From Kitasatospora sp. NBC_00240 (GTDB taxonomy: Bacteria; Actinomycetota; Actinomycetes; Streptomycetales; Streptomycetaceae), in NCBI RefSeq assembly GCF_026342405.1, contig NZ_JAPEMU010000001.1, forward strand, positions 4,774,001 to 4,838,000: a stretch of DNA of 64,000 nt, in the 5' to 3' direction. Under the pieces are notes generated by a model that made no database searches, had not been told where the DNA came from, and saw nothing but the letters and a program-made list of their open reading frames with translations. A program made the translations under genes and the position numbers. Positions 40,584 through 48,056 of the stretch are shown here, piece after piece. The number at the start of each line of letters is the position of its first letter. Position 1 is the first letter of the stretch.

Positions 40584-41474
40584 ATGAGCACTGCGACCGC
40601 CCTGCGGGACTTCCTCCGCTCCCGCCGCGCCCGGCTGCACCCCCGGGACGTCGGCCTGCCCGAGGGCGGACGGCCGCGCCGGGTGGCCGGCCTGCGCCGC
40701 GAGGAGATCGCCGAACTCGCCGACGTCAGCGTCGACTACTACACGCGGATGGAACAGGGCCGGGTCCGCAACGCCTCGCCGGCCGTCCTGGACGCGCTGG
40801 CCCGGGCCCTGCGGCTCGACCCGGAGGAGACCAGGCACCTGCACCGGATCGCCCGCCCGCCGGTGACCCGCGCGGCGGCCCGACCGGGTGCGGCGCGTCC
40901 GCAGCAGGTCCGGCCGATGCTGCGGACCCTGCTGGCCTCCCTGGAGGGGCTGCCGTCCCTCGTGATGGGCCGGCGGATGGAGGTGCTGGCCTGGAACCGC
41001 GCGGCGAGCGCCCTGCTCGGCGACTTCGACGCGATGGCGCCGGCCGAACGCAACATCGCCCGGATCACCTTCCTGAACCCCGGCTCCCGCACGCTCTACG
41101 CCGACTGGGAGCGCTGCGCCCGGGGCAACGTCGCCTACCTGGGCATGGAGGCCGGGCGCCGCCCCGACGACCCCGAACTGGCCGCCCTGATCGGCGAACT
41201 CGCCGTGAGGAGCCAGCAGTTCCGCACCTGGTGGGCCGAACATCCGGTGCAGGACAAGACCTCCGGGACGAAGCGCTTCCACCACCCCGTGGTCGGCAGA
41301 CTGGAGCTGACCTACGAGACGCTGCGGGCCGCCGACGACCCGTCCCAGGCGCTGATCACGTACGCGGCCGAGCCCGGCAGCCCGTCCGCCGACGCCCTGC
41401 GGCTGCTGCTCTCCTGGACGGCGCCCGAGCGCGCCCCCGACCCCGGCGCGGCTCCGGCCGCCCGCCCGTGCTGA
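40584..41474 (+). CDS. MmyB-type helix-turn-helix transcriptional regulator
   Basis: 296 residues. An XRE HTH lies at ~35-85 (VAGLRREEIAELADVSVDYYTRMEQGR), followed by the MmyB ligand domain (MGRRMEVLAWNRAASALLGDF, ARITFLNPGSRTLYADWERCA, KRFHHPVVGRLELTYETL). It is more typical than the copy at 14498. GAGAAT plus six bases precede the ATG, so it is probably leaderless. No divergent oxidoreductase is adjacent; the nearest genes are a GNAT upstream and a VOC protein downstream, which may be its targets. Confidence 0.9.
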   Translation: MSTATALRDFLRSRRARLHPRDVGLPEGGRPRRVAGLRREEIAELADVSVDYYTRMEQGRVRNASPAVLDALARALRLDPEETRHLHRIARPPVTRAAARPGAARPQQVRPMLRTLLASLEGLPSLVMGRRMEVLAWNRAASALLGDFDAMAPAERNIARITFLNPGSRTLYADWERCARGNVAYLGMEAGRRPDDPELAALIGELAVRSQQFRTWWAEHPVQDKTSGTKRFHHPVVGRLELTYETLRAADDPSQALITYAAEPGSPSADALRLLLSWTAPERAPDPGAAPAARPC

Positions 41475-41538
41475 CGACTTCCCCCGCGACCGGGCCGGGG
41501 TACCGGGCGGACGCCCGCCGCCCTGGCAGGATGGCGAC

Positions 41539-41892
41539 ATGGAACGTGTGCTTGGAATCGGCGGATACTTCCTGCGGGCCGAGGACCCGGCGGCCCTGGG
41601 CGCCTGGTACCGCGACTGCCTCGGCCTGGACGCGGACGAGCACGGCCTCTGGAACCCGGAGGCCGGGCCGACGGTGTTCGCGACCTTCGAGTCCGGGACG
41701 GAGTACTTCGGTTCCCGCACCCAGCAGACGATGCTCAACTTCCGGGTCCGCGACCTCGACGCGATGCTCGCGCAGCTGCGCGCCAAGGGGGCGGACGTGG
41801 CCGAGGAGACCCAGGACATGGCGGGCGTCGGCCGGTTCGGCTGGGTCACCGACCCGGGCGGCAACCGGATCGAGCTCTGGCAGGCAGCCTGA
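41539..41892 (+). CDS. VOC-family (glyoxalase/bleomycin resistance-like) protein
   Basis: 117 residues. Two beta-alpha-beta-beta-beta modules are recognisable: GIGGYFLRAEDPAALGAWYRDCLGL and MLNFRVRDLDAMLAQLRAKGADV, ending WVTDPGGNRIELWQ, the standard C-terminal Glu metal ligand context. It may be a metal-dependent isomerase or a binding protein; no specific substrate can be named. CAGGAT lies six bases before the ATG, so it is probably leaderless. It follows the MmyB-type gene by 64 bases. Confidence 0.88.
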   Translation: MERVLGIGGYFLRAEDPAALGAWYRDCLGLDADEHGLWNPEAGPTVFATFESGTEYFGSRTQQTMLNFRVRDLDAMLAQLRAKGADVAEETQDMAGVGRFGWVTDPGGNRIELWQAA

Positions 41893-41932
41893 CCGTGCCC
41901 AGCACCCACCACCGGCCTGTGGACGGGACGGC

Positions 41933-42250
41933 TCAGCCGTCGATCTCGCACCACAGGCCGGTCCGGCTGGAGTGCCCCCGGCGGGCGGTCACGCCGAGCA
42001 CCGGCATCACCGCGCCCTGGATCAACGGATCGGGCGGGGACGCCAGGGTGAGGCGGTATCCGGACGGGACGACCGACAGGCGCACGTCGTGCCCGGTGGC
42101 GGCCCCGAGCAGGCTGGCGATCCGGTAGGCCCAGTCCAGGCCCCGCACTTGGCGCTCTCGCGGCCGGCCCTCTCGCAGCTGGCCCGGGAGAACCGGGCCG
42201 GCCGCCTCCGACGGCCGGGCGACGGGCCCGGCCGTCATCTCGGGGGCCAC
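41933..42250 (-). CDS. Hypothetical protein
   Basis: About 105 residues, cytosolic, function not recognised. The conserved-looking part is LDWAYRIASLLGAATGHDVRLSVVPSG followed by RLTLASPPDPL and a C-terminal LWCEIDG. The start is uncertain: a GTG at 42250 behind GGGGTGG or an ATG at 42238. It lies 23 bases after the stop of the next gene on the same strand, so the two likely form an operon opposite the HTH-DUF397 regulator. Confidence 0.5.
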   Translation of the reverse strand: MAPEMTAGPVARPSEAAGPVLPGQLREGRPRERQVRGLDWAYRIASLLGAATGHDVRLSVVPSGYRLTLASPPDPLIQGAVMPVLGVTARRGHSSRTGLWCEIDG

Positions 42251-42272
42251 CGCGCCCCACCCCCGGCGCCGG

Positions 42273-42668
42273 TCATGTCGCCTCCGGGACACCCGGCTCG
42301 GGGTGGGAGTCCAGGGACCGCACGGTGATCCTGGGGATCGGCGGCCGGTCCAGCCAGTGCGGATCGGCCTCCCACTCCACCCCGCCGCTCTCGGGTCGCA
42401 GATACACCGCCCGTCCCATCCGGCCCATGAAGACACCCGTCCGACCGCTCAGCACGTCCACCACCAACTCCCCTCTCCTGGAGGGCTGGTAAGGATTGGA
42501 CGGCGGCACCCCGTGCACCCCGGGAGCGACCACCGGGTACGGGCTCTCCAGTTTGAGATGCGCCTCGGGCAGCCCCCCGCAGTTGGCCGGACACCGGCAG
42601 AACGGCATGCTGCGGTCGCTGATCACCGCCGGGACGGCGTCGTGGTGGCCGGACTGAGGAATCGTCAT
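42273..42668 (-). CDS. Hypothetical protein beside the DUF5753 regulator
   Basis: 131 residues starting MTIPQSGHHDAVP; GGAG lies nine bases before the ATG at 42668, and a GTG at 42674 is the alternative. Features are PFCRCPANCGG, with three cysteines close together, and VVDVLSGRTGVFMGRMGRAVYLRPESGG. No family is recognised. Genes of this kind next to HTH-DUF5753/DUF397 units are common in streptomycetes and may encode the partner or target of the regulator. It is divergent from 42794 across a 125-base, relatively AT-rich gap that contains TACGAT at 42743. Confidence 0.6.
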   Translation of the reverse strand: MTIPQSGHHDAVPAVISDRSMPFCRCPANCGGLPEAHLKLESPYPVVAPGVHGVPPSNPYQPSRRGELVVDVLSGRTGVFMGRMGRAVYLRPESGGVEWEADPHWLDRPPIPRITVRSLDSHPEPGVPEAT

Positions 42669-42793
42669 GATCACGTCTCCGTAGGTGCGTGGGCGCTCGC
42701 GCGCTCTTCACTCTTTGTACTCCTATGGTCACTGTGGGCGGCTACGATCGGAACGGTTTTGAGTGGACAGTCAGATCTGTTGATTTGGGGCCC

Positions 42794-43834
42794 ATGAACA
42801 TCAGGAAGCTCGACCCGTCGTCCTCCCCGCTGGCCGCCTTCGGTACCCAACTACGACGATCCCGGCAGGCCGCGGGGATGACGGAGGCCGAACTCGGCAC
42901 CTGTGTCGGCTACACCGGCTCGTACGTGTCGTACGTCGAGCGGGCCGAGCGGATGCCGCCGGTGCGCTTCGCGAGGGACGCGGACGCGGCCCTGGAGACC
43001 GGCGGCACACTGGAACTGATGTGGTGGCACCTCGGAAACGACGCCCTCATCGAGGGGTTCCCGGAGTTCGCCGATCGTGAAGCCGCGGCTGTGGAACTAC
43101 GTCTGTTCGAAATGGGCGTGATTCCCGGGCTTCTCCAAACGGACTCGTACATGACCGCCCTTGTCCAAGCGGCCGTAAAGCGCGGGAACATCGACCAAGC
43201 TCAGGCAGATGAGCGACGAGCCTTCCGCCTGGCCCGGCAGCGCCTGCTCGATCGGGTGCCGGCACCGCTGGTCCATGCGGTGCTGGACGAAAGCTGTCTA
43301 CGCCGGACGGTCGGCGGGCCCGCCGTCATGGCCCAGCAGCTTCATCATCTTGAATGCCTGGCCAGGCGTCCCGACGTCGTGCTGCAGGTGGCACCGTTCG
43401 ACCTGGGCGAAAGCGTCCCGTTCACCATGCCCGTAACTCTTCTGACACTGACCGATCGGAGAGTGCTCGGATACACAGAAACTCTGCAAAGAGGCTACCT
43501 GGAGGGCGCAATGGATAGCGTGACCGAATGGGCAACGGACTACGATCGGCTGCAGGTCACAGCCTGTTCGCAGGCCGAGTCCCTGGGCATGATCCGCTCT
43601 CGCCGGAAGGAACTTCTGAACATGAGCCACCGCATCGACCTCACTGGTGCTCTCTGGAGCAAGAGCTCGTACAGCAATGGCGGCGGCCAGTGCATCGAGG
43701 TAGCCCCAGGCTTCACCGGCCTCATGCCCGTCCGTGACTCCAAGGACCCAGAGGGTCCCGCACTCGTCTTCTCCGCCGATGCCTTCGCGGCCTTCGTCGC
43801 GGGCGTCAAGGCCGGGGAGTTCGGCACGGTCTGA
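42794..43834 (+). CDS. XRE HTH-DUF5753 regulator fused to DUF397
   Basis: 346 residues. An XRE HTH is at ~15-75 (FGTQLRRSRQAAGMTEAELG, YTGSYVSYVERAERMPP), DUF5753 at ~95-270 (VIPGLLQTDSYMTALVQ, VLDESCLRRTVGG, VVLQVAPFDLGE), and DUF397 at ~278-340 (ALWSKSSYSNGGGQCIEVAPG, VRDSKDPEGPALVFS). The two normally come from separate adjacent genes, as in the BldB/WhiJ/AbaA-type systems. Here no stop separates them. An internal ATG (43622) preceded by GGAAGGAA could still give free DUF397 protein. Start ATG 42794 gives MNIRKLDPSSSP, the usual N-terminus. Confidence 0.88.
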   Translation: MNIRKLDPSSSPLAAFGTQLRRSRQAAGMTEAELGTCVGYTGSYVSYVERAERMPPVRFARDADAALETGGTLELMWWHLGNDALIEGFPEFADREAAAVELRLFEMGVIPGLLQTDSYMTALVQAAVKRGNIDQAQADERRAFRLARQRLLDRVPAPLVHAVLDESCLRRTVGGPAVMAQQLHHLECLARRPDVVLQVAPFDLGESVPFTMPVTLLTLTDRRVLGYTETLQRGYLEGAMDSVTEWATDYDRLQVTACSQAESLGMIRSRRKELLNMSHRIDLTGALWSKSSYSNGGGQCIEVAPGFTGLMPVRDSKDPEGPALVFSADAFAAFVAGVKAGEFGTV

Positions 43835-43896
43835 CGCGGTTCGGTCCGGGCCGCGTCACCACGGGTGCGGGGCACCGGCTCTGCCAGACTGGCCGG

Positions 43897-44376
43897 ATGA
43901 TCGTCAGAGTCGCCCGCAGCATGGACCTGGCCGGATTCCTGGGTCTGGCCGGGCAGGTGGAGCAGTGGTTCGGGCCGATGGTGGACGATCCCGGGTTCCG
44001 GCGGGCCGTCGAGGACCACATCGGGCGGGGTGCGGCACTGGTGGTGGACGCCCCGGTCGACGCCCCGGCGGGTGACCGGCTGCTGGGCGGGCTGCTGTTC
44101 GGGTCGGAGCCGCCGCTGCACCATGTGCACTGGCTGGTCGTCTCCGAGGAGGCGCGCGGGCTGGGGGTCGGGCGGGCGCTGATGGCGGAGGCCCTGAGCC
44201 GGTTCGCGGCCGGCGGCGGGACGGTCGAGGTGGTGACCTTCGGCGCCGATCACCCGGGCGCCGTGGCCGGCGGGGCCCGGGTGTTCTACGAGAGCCTCGG
44301 CTTCACGCCAGGGGAGCCGGCCCCGGCGGGGCCGGAGGGCGGCTCGCGGCAGGTCTACCGGCGAGCCGTCGGCTGA
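43897..44376 (+). CDS. GNAT-family N-acetyltransferase
   Basis: 159 residues. Motif A is WLVVSEEARGLGVGRALMAEAL and motif B VFYESLGFTPGEPA. The N-terminal third (MDLAGFLGLAGQVEQWFG, FRRAVEDHIGRGAALVVD) fits the GNAT helices alpha 1 and 2. CAGACT and six bases precede the ATG, again a probable leaderless transcript. Substrate unknown. It is convergent with the LCP gene; the 19-base gap holds no terminator. Confidence 0.85.
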   Translation: MIVRVARSMDLAGFLGLAGQVEQWFGPMVDDPGFRRAVEDHIGRGAALVVDAPVDAPAGDRLLGGLLFGSEPPLHHVHWLVVSEEARGLGVGRALMAEALSRFAAGGGTVEVVTFGADHPGAVAGGARVFYESLGFTPGEPAPAGPEGGSRQVYRRAVG

Positions 44377-44395
44377 CGGTCCGCCGGATCGCGGC

Positions 44396-46147
44396 TCAGC
44401 CGCCCGTCCCGTACGTGGTGTTGGCGCAGATGTCGTCGTCGGCGGAGCGGGCGTCGGCGGTGTCGGCGGGTGCCAGGGTGGGCGGCGGGGCGGGGGTGCC
44501 CGGGGTTCCGGCGGCCGCACCGCCGCCGTTGGCGTCCGCGTAGTCCTTGCCGAGCACCAGGCTGATGCCGGCGGCGCTGCTCGGGGTGAGGGTGGCGCCG
44601 GGGAAGAGCGCGGCCACCTTCTCGGCGGTGGCCTTCTGGCCGGTGCCGTACTCGACCAGGGTGGTGGCGTGGTTGGTGGAGGGGGCGCCGGTCGCCTTGG
44701 TGACGGTGAACTTGGCCGCCTTGAGCGTCTCGCTCGCCTTGCCGGCCATGCCGTTGGCGGTGGTGCCGTTGTAGACGGCGACCTTGATGCCGGTGCCGTT
44801 GGTGTCGGGGGCGGCGGACGGCGCGGCCCCGGTACTCACCGGCGCGGCCGGTGCCGCCGGGCCGGCGGCGGGCGCCTCGGCCTGGCCGGTGGCGTCCTGG
44901 CCGTCGATGGTGCGGTCCGCCTTGAGGGTGGCCCAGAGGTTGTCGACGTTCGGGTGCACCAGGTCGATGTTCTCGCCGTGGTACTGCCAGCGGGGGGTCA
45001 GGAACTTCAGGTCGTGCATGTCGATGTTCTTCATCGACAGGCCGAAGCCGAGCAGCTTGTCCACGCTGTCGAGGCCGGGGTCGACGGTCATCGACTTGGT
45101 GGCGGCGTTGGCGAGCGGCAGCAGGGTGGTGGGGCTCAGGCCCTGCTTCTTCACCTTGGAGATCAGCGAGCCCATGAAGGCCTGCTGGCGTTTCATCCGG
45201 CCGATGTCGGAGCCGTCGCCGATGCCGTGCCGCAGCCGGACGTAGTCCAGCGCCAGCTGGCCGTCGACCTTCTGCTTGCCCATCGGCAGGACGACCTTGC
45301 CCTTCTTGCCGAGGTTGGGGTTGATGTCCCCCTCGTAGATGGCCTCGGGCAGGCAGACGTCGACGCCGTCGACGGCCTTGGTCATGGTGGAGAAGCCCTG
45401 GAAGTCGACCACGATGGTGTGGTCGACCCGGATGCCGGTCAGCTTCTCGACGGTGTTCTGGGCGCAGGCCGGGTTGCCCTCGGTGGTGCCGCCCAGGGCG
45501 AAGGCCTCGTTGAACAGGGCGCCGGTCTTCTCCTTGGTCCACTTGCCGCTGGGCAGCTTGCAGGAGGGCAGGGTGACCAGGGCGTTGCGCGGTATCGATA
45601 TCCCCACGGCGTGCTTGTGGTCGGCGTAGACGTGCAACAGGATCGTGGTGTCCGAGCGGGCGCCCTCGGAGTCGCCGCCGCCGAGGTCGCTGTTGCTGCC
45701 GCTGCGACTGTCGGAGCCGAGCAGCAGGACGTTGACGGGCTTGTTGCCGTTGGCGTCGGCCTGCGCCTCGGGCGGGCGGTCGGTGGAGATGGCGTCCGGG
45801 TCGAAGCTCTTGATGTTGCCGTTGAACAGCAGGTAGAGCGCGCCGCCGCCGGCGACCAGCAGCACCATGGCGCTGGCGGCCGTCCAGGCGACGAACTTCT
45901 TCCGGTTCCGCTGCGGCTTGCGGCCACGGCCGGCGGCGGCGGAGCCCCGGTCGTCACCCGGCGTAGGCGTGCCTCGGCCGCCGCGCCCCTGCGCGGCCTT
46001 GCGGGCCTCCGCGCGGCCGCCCGGTCTGGGGGCGGGCACGCCTGTCTCGGGCCGGGTCGCGTCGCCCGTGCGCACGGCACGGCCCGGCGTGGCGTCGGAC
46101 TGCTCACCGCCGCCCCCGTACGGGCCTTCGTTCCACTGCCCCGACAC
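44396..46147 (-). CDS. LytR-CpsA-Psr (LCP) family glycopolymer transferase
   Basis: About 583 residues. Layout: a basic, Gly/Arg/Pro-rich cytosolic head (~1-83), one membrane helix (AWTAASAMVLLVAGGGALYLLF), an LCP catalytic domain (~115-380: VNVLLLGSDSRSG, SDTTILLHVYADHKHAVGISIPRN, DYVRLRHGIGDGSDIGRMKRQQ with the conserved Asp and Arg residues), and a LytR C-terminal domain (~435-520, IKVAVYNGTTANGMAGKASE). LCP enzymes attach teichoic acid-type or arabinogalactan-type polymers to peptidoglycan at the outer face of the membrane. The GTG at 46147 follows GAAGGGTG; a GTG at 46162 is the alternative. Confidence 0.88.
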   Translation of the reverse strand: MSGQWNEGPYGGGGEQSDATPGRAVRTGDATRPETGVPAPRPGGRAEARKAAQGRGGRGTPTPGDDRGSAAAGRGRKPQRNRKKFVAWTAASAMVLLVAGGGALYLLFNGNIKSFDPDAISTDRPPEAQADANGNKPVNVLLLGSDSRSGSNSDLGGGDSEGARSDTTILLHVYADHKHAVGISIPRNALVTLPSCKLPSGKWTKEKTGALFNEAFALGGTTEGNPACAQNTVEKLTGIRVDHTIVVDFQGFSTMTKAVDGVDVCLPEAIYEGDINPNLGKKGKVVLPMGKQKVDGQLALDYVRLRHGIGDGSDIGRMKRQQAFMGSLISKVKKQGLSPTTLLPLANAATKSMTVDPGLDSVDKLLGFGLSMKNIDMHDLKFLTPRWQYHGENIDLVHPNVDNLWATLKADRTIDGQDATGQAEAPAAGPAAPAAPVSTGAAPSAAPDTNGTGIKVAVYNGTTANGMAGKASETLKAAKFTVTKATGAPSTNHATTLVEYGTGQKATAEKVAALFPGATLTPSSAAGISLVLGKDYADANGGGAAAGTPGTPAPPPTLAPADTADARSADDDICANTTYGTGG

Positions 46148-46224
46148 AAGCGCACCCTTCACCGACGGAAACCGGTACGGACCTGAGCACCGTATCCATA
46201 CAGACGCTCGAAAGATGGTCGGAT

Positions 46225-46254
46225 GTTACACACAGGAAGGTTACCGAACGTCAA
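46225..46254 (-). promoter_or_regulatory. Putative LCP promoter
   Basis: On the minus strand TTGACG (46254-46249) is followed after 18 bases by TGTAAC (46230-46225). The palindrome GGTAACC (46239-46245) lies in the spacer. The leader would be about 70 bases. Confidence 0.45.
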
Positions 46255-46276
46255 CAGTCGCCCTGCGGAAGGGTGC

Positions 46277-46920
46277 TCACCCTACGCCGGGGGCGGCGAG
46301 AGCCCAGTGGCCGGGGGGCAGAAGCGGGTTGTCACGGATCGTCCGGCAGTCCCCGCAGAGGCCGTCGGGCGCGGGACCGGATGTGATCAGCGGCCGGTCA
46401 CAGCCCTGGCACTCGGGGTGCTCGGCCAGGGCGGGCGACCGGGGCGGGCCCGGCCGGGGCTCGGGCGGGAGCTTGTCCTTGAGCCGGTACGTCAGCAGGG
46501 CGGCGGGGTTGCGCAGCGTGGCGGGCAGGCCCTGGGTGGCGGCCGCGACGATCTGGCCGTCGGTGGCGCCCCGGGCGAGCCACTCCTAGATCAGCGGGGC
46601 CAGCGCGGCCCGGTCGCGGGCGCCGAGGGAGATCCGGTGGTCGGCGGTGGTGAGGCCGTGCAGGACGACCGTCGCAGCGGCACTGACGGGCCCGGGCGGG
46701 GCGGCGGGGGCGCCGGTGACGGCGGTGCCAAAACCTGGGCGACCGGCGCCGGCGGGGGCGCGGGCCGGGGGATCGTCCGGCACCGGGGCGGCACGGGCTC
46801 GGGCAGCAGCGGCTCGGGCAAGGGCTCCGACAGCACCGGCTCCCGCAGCTCCGGCTCGGGCCCGGCGGGCACATCGGGCTTCGCGCCGAGCCCGCCGCCC
46901 GGGAGGGAGGTAAGTCTGTA
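46277..46920 (-). pseudogene. Decayed zinc-ribbon regulator-like gene
   Basis: Reading minus-strand from about 46783 gives LHGLTTADHRISLGARDRAAL and APLI, then a TAG at 46588-46586, then in the same frame EWLARGATDGQIVAAATQGLPATLRN, LLTYRLKDKLPPEPRP, a Cys4 ribbon (CQGCDRPL ... LCGDCRTI) and a stop at 46279-46277. From memory this matches the C-terminal half of a streptomycete HTH family that ends in a CDGCDRA-type ribbon. The plausible upstream part is in another frame (shift near 46790) and is reduced to Pro-rich sequence. One frameshift and one nonsense codon make it non-functional. The 5' limit is uncertain. Confidence 0.55.
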
Positions 46921-47159
46921 AGTCCAGCCTGTTGCCGCGCCCCGGGGTGTTGTGAGCACCGCCGGGGCATCAGTCACATCGGCTGTATGTGGTCGATCAA
47001 TCACGGACGGTAGCCCTGTCGCGCGGGCGCCGGTGACCGTCTTCACCCGTGGGAGTGGCCCCCGACCGAAGTCCTCCGGGCGGCGACCGACCGGGCCCGG
47101 AAACGGCCGGGGACGACCGGATCGGTGACCTCTCCCGACGGGTGAGCGAAGATGGATCG

Positions 47160-48014
47160 GTGACCACCACCCCGGGCCGGCCGAAGCCCCGCACCCGCCT
47201 GATCGCCACCGACCTGGACGGCACCCTGCTCTGCGCCGGCGGCACCGTCTCCGCGCGCACCTCTGCCGCCCTGGCCGCCGCCGAGGCGGCCGGGATCCAG
47301 GTGGTCTTCGTCACCGGGCGCCCGCCGCGCTGGATGCAGCAGGTCAGCCCGCACGTCGGCGGCCACGGCGTGGCGATCTGCTCCAACGGCGGCGCGATCG
47401 TCGACGTCCGGCGCGGTGAGCTGCTGGAGACCTTCCCGCTGACCGCCGAGAACGCGCTCGAGGTGATCACGGTGCTGCGCGCCAAGCTGCCCGGCACCGC
47501 CTTCGCCTTCGAGTACCCGGGCGGCTTCGCCCGCGAGCCCGGCTACGAGGTGCGGATGTGGGGCTCCGACGAGAGCCACCCGGTCGGCCCGGCCGAGGAG
47601 CTGCTCGGCCCGGGCGGCGAGGTCCGCGACCTGTTCAAGCTGCTTGCCAAGCATCCCGACCTCGACCCGGACAAGCTGCTGAGCGAGGCCCGCAAGGCCG
47701 CCGGGCACCTCGCCGAGATCACCCGGTCCAGCCCGATCCCGCTGCTGGAGATCAGCGCGCCGGGCGTCACCAAGGCCAGCACGCTGGCCCACTGGTGCGC
47801 CGGGCACGGCATCGACAGCAGCGAGGTGGTGGCCTTCGGCGACATGCCGAACGACCTGGAGATGCTGGCCTGGGCCGGCCGCGCGTACGCCGTCGCCAAC
47901 GCCCACCCCGAGGTGCTCGCCGCCGTCGCCACGCACACCGTGAGCAACGAGCAGGACGGCGTGGCGACGGTGCTGGAGACCCTGCTGGGCAGCACCGAGG
48001 GCGCGTCGGCCTGA
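47160..48014 (+). CDS. HAD-superfamily (Cof-type) phosphatase
   Basis: 284 residues. Motif I is IATDLDGTLL with the two catalytic Asp, motif II is VFVTGRPP, the Lys of motif III is in GVTKASTLAHW, and motif IV is VVAFGDMPNDLEML. The large cap between motifs II and III places it in the Cof/type IIB group, which dephosphorylates sugar phosphates and flavin precursors. The GTG at 47160 is preceded by GAAGAT and six bases, consistent with a leaderless transcript. It is convergent with the P450 gene; the 42-base gap contains the repeat GGCTCAGCCCACCGCC twice. Confidence 0.9.
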   Translation: MTTTPGRPKPRTRLIATDLDGTLLCAGGTVSARTSAALAAAEAAGIQVVFVTGRPPRWMQQVSPHVGGHGVAICSNGGAIVDVRRGELLETFPLTAENALEVITVLRAKLPGTAFAFEYPGGFAREPGYEVRMWGSDESHPVGPAEELLGPGGEVRDLFKLLAKHPDLDPDKLLSEARKAAGHLAEITRSSPIPLLEISAPGVTKASTLAHWCAGHGIDSSEVVAFGDMPNDLEMLAWAGRAYAVANAHPEVLAAVATHTVSNEQDGVATVLETLLGSTEGASA

Positions 48015-48056
48015 TCCGCCGGCCCCGCCCCCGGGCTCAGCCCACCGCCGCCCGGC

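Noticed and set aside
44669..46186. Plus-strand open frame of 505 codons opposite the LCP gene
   Set aside because: Low-complexity Val/Gly/Asp product; the minus strand carries a complete LCP and LytR_C protein.
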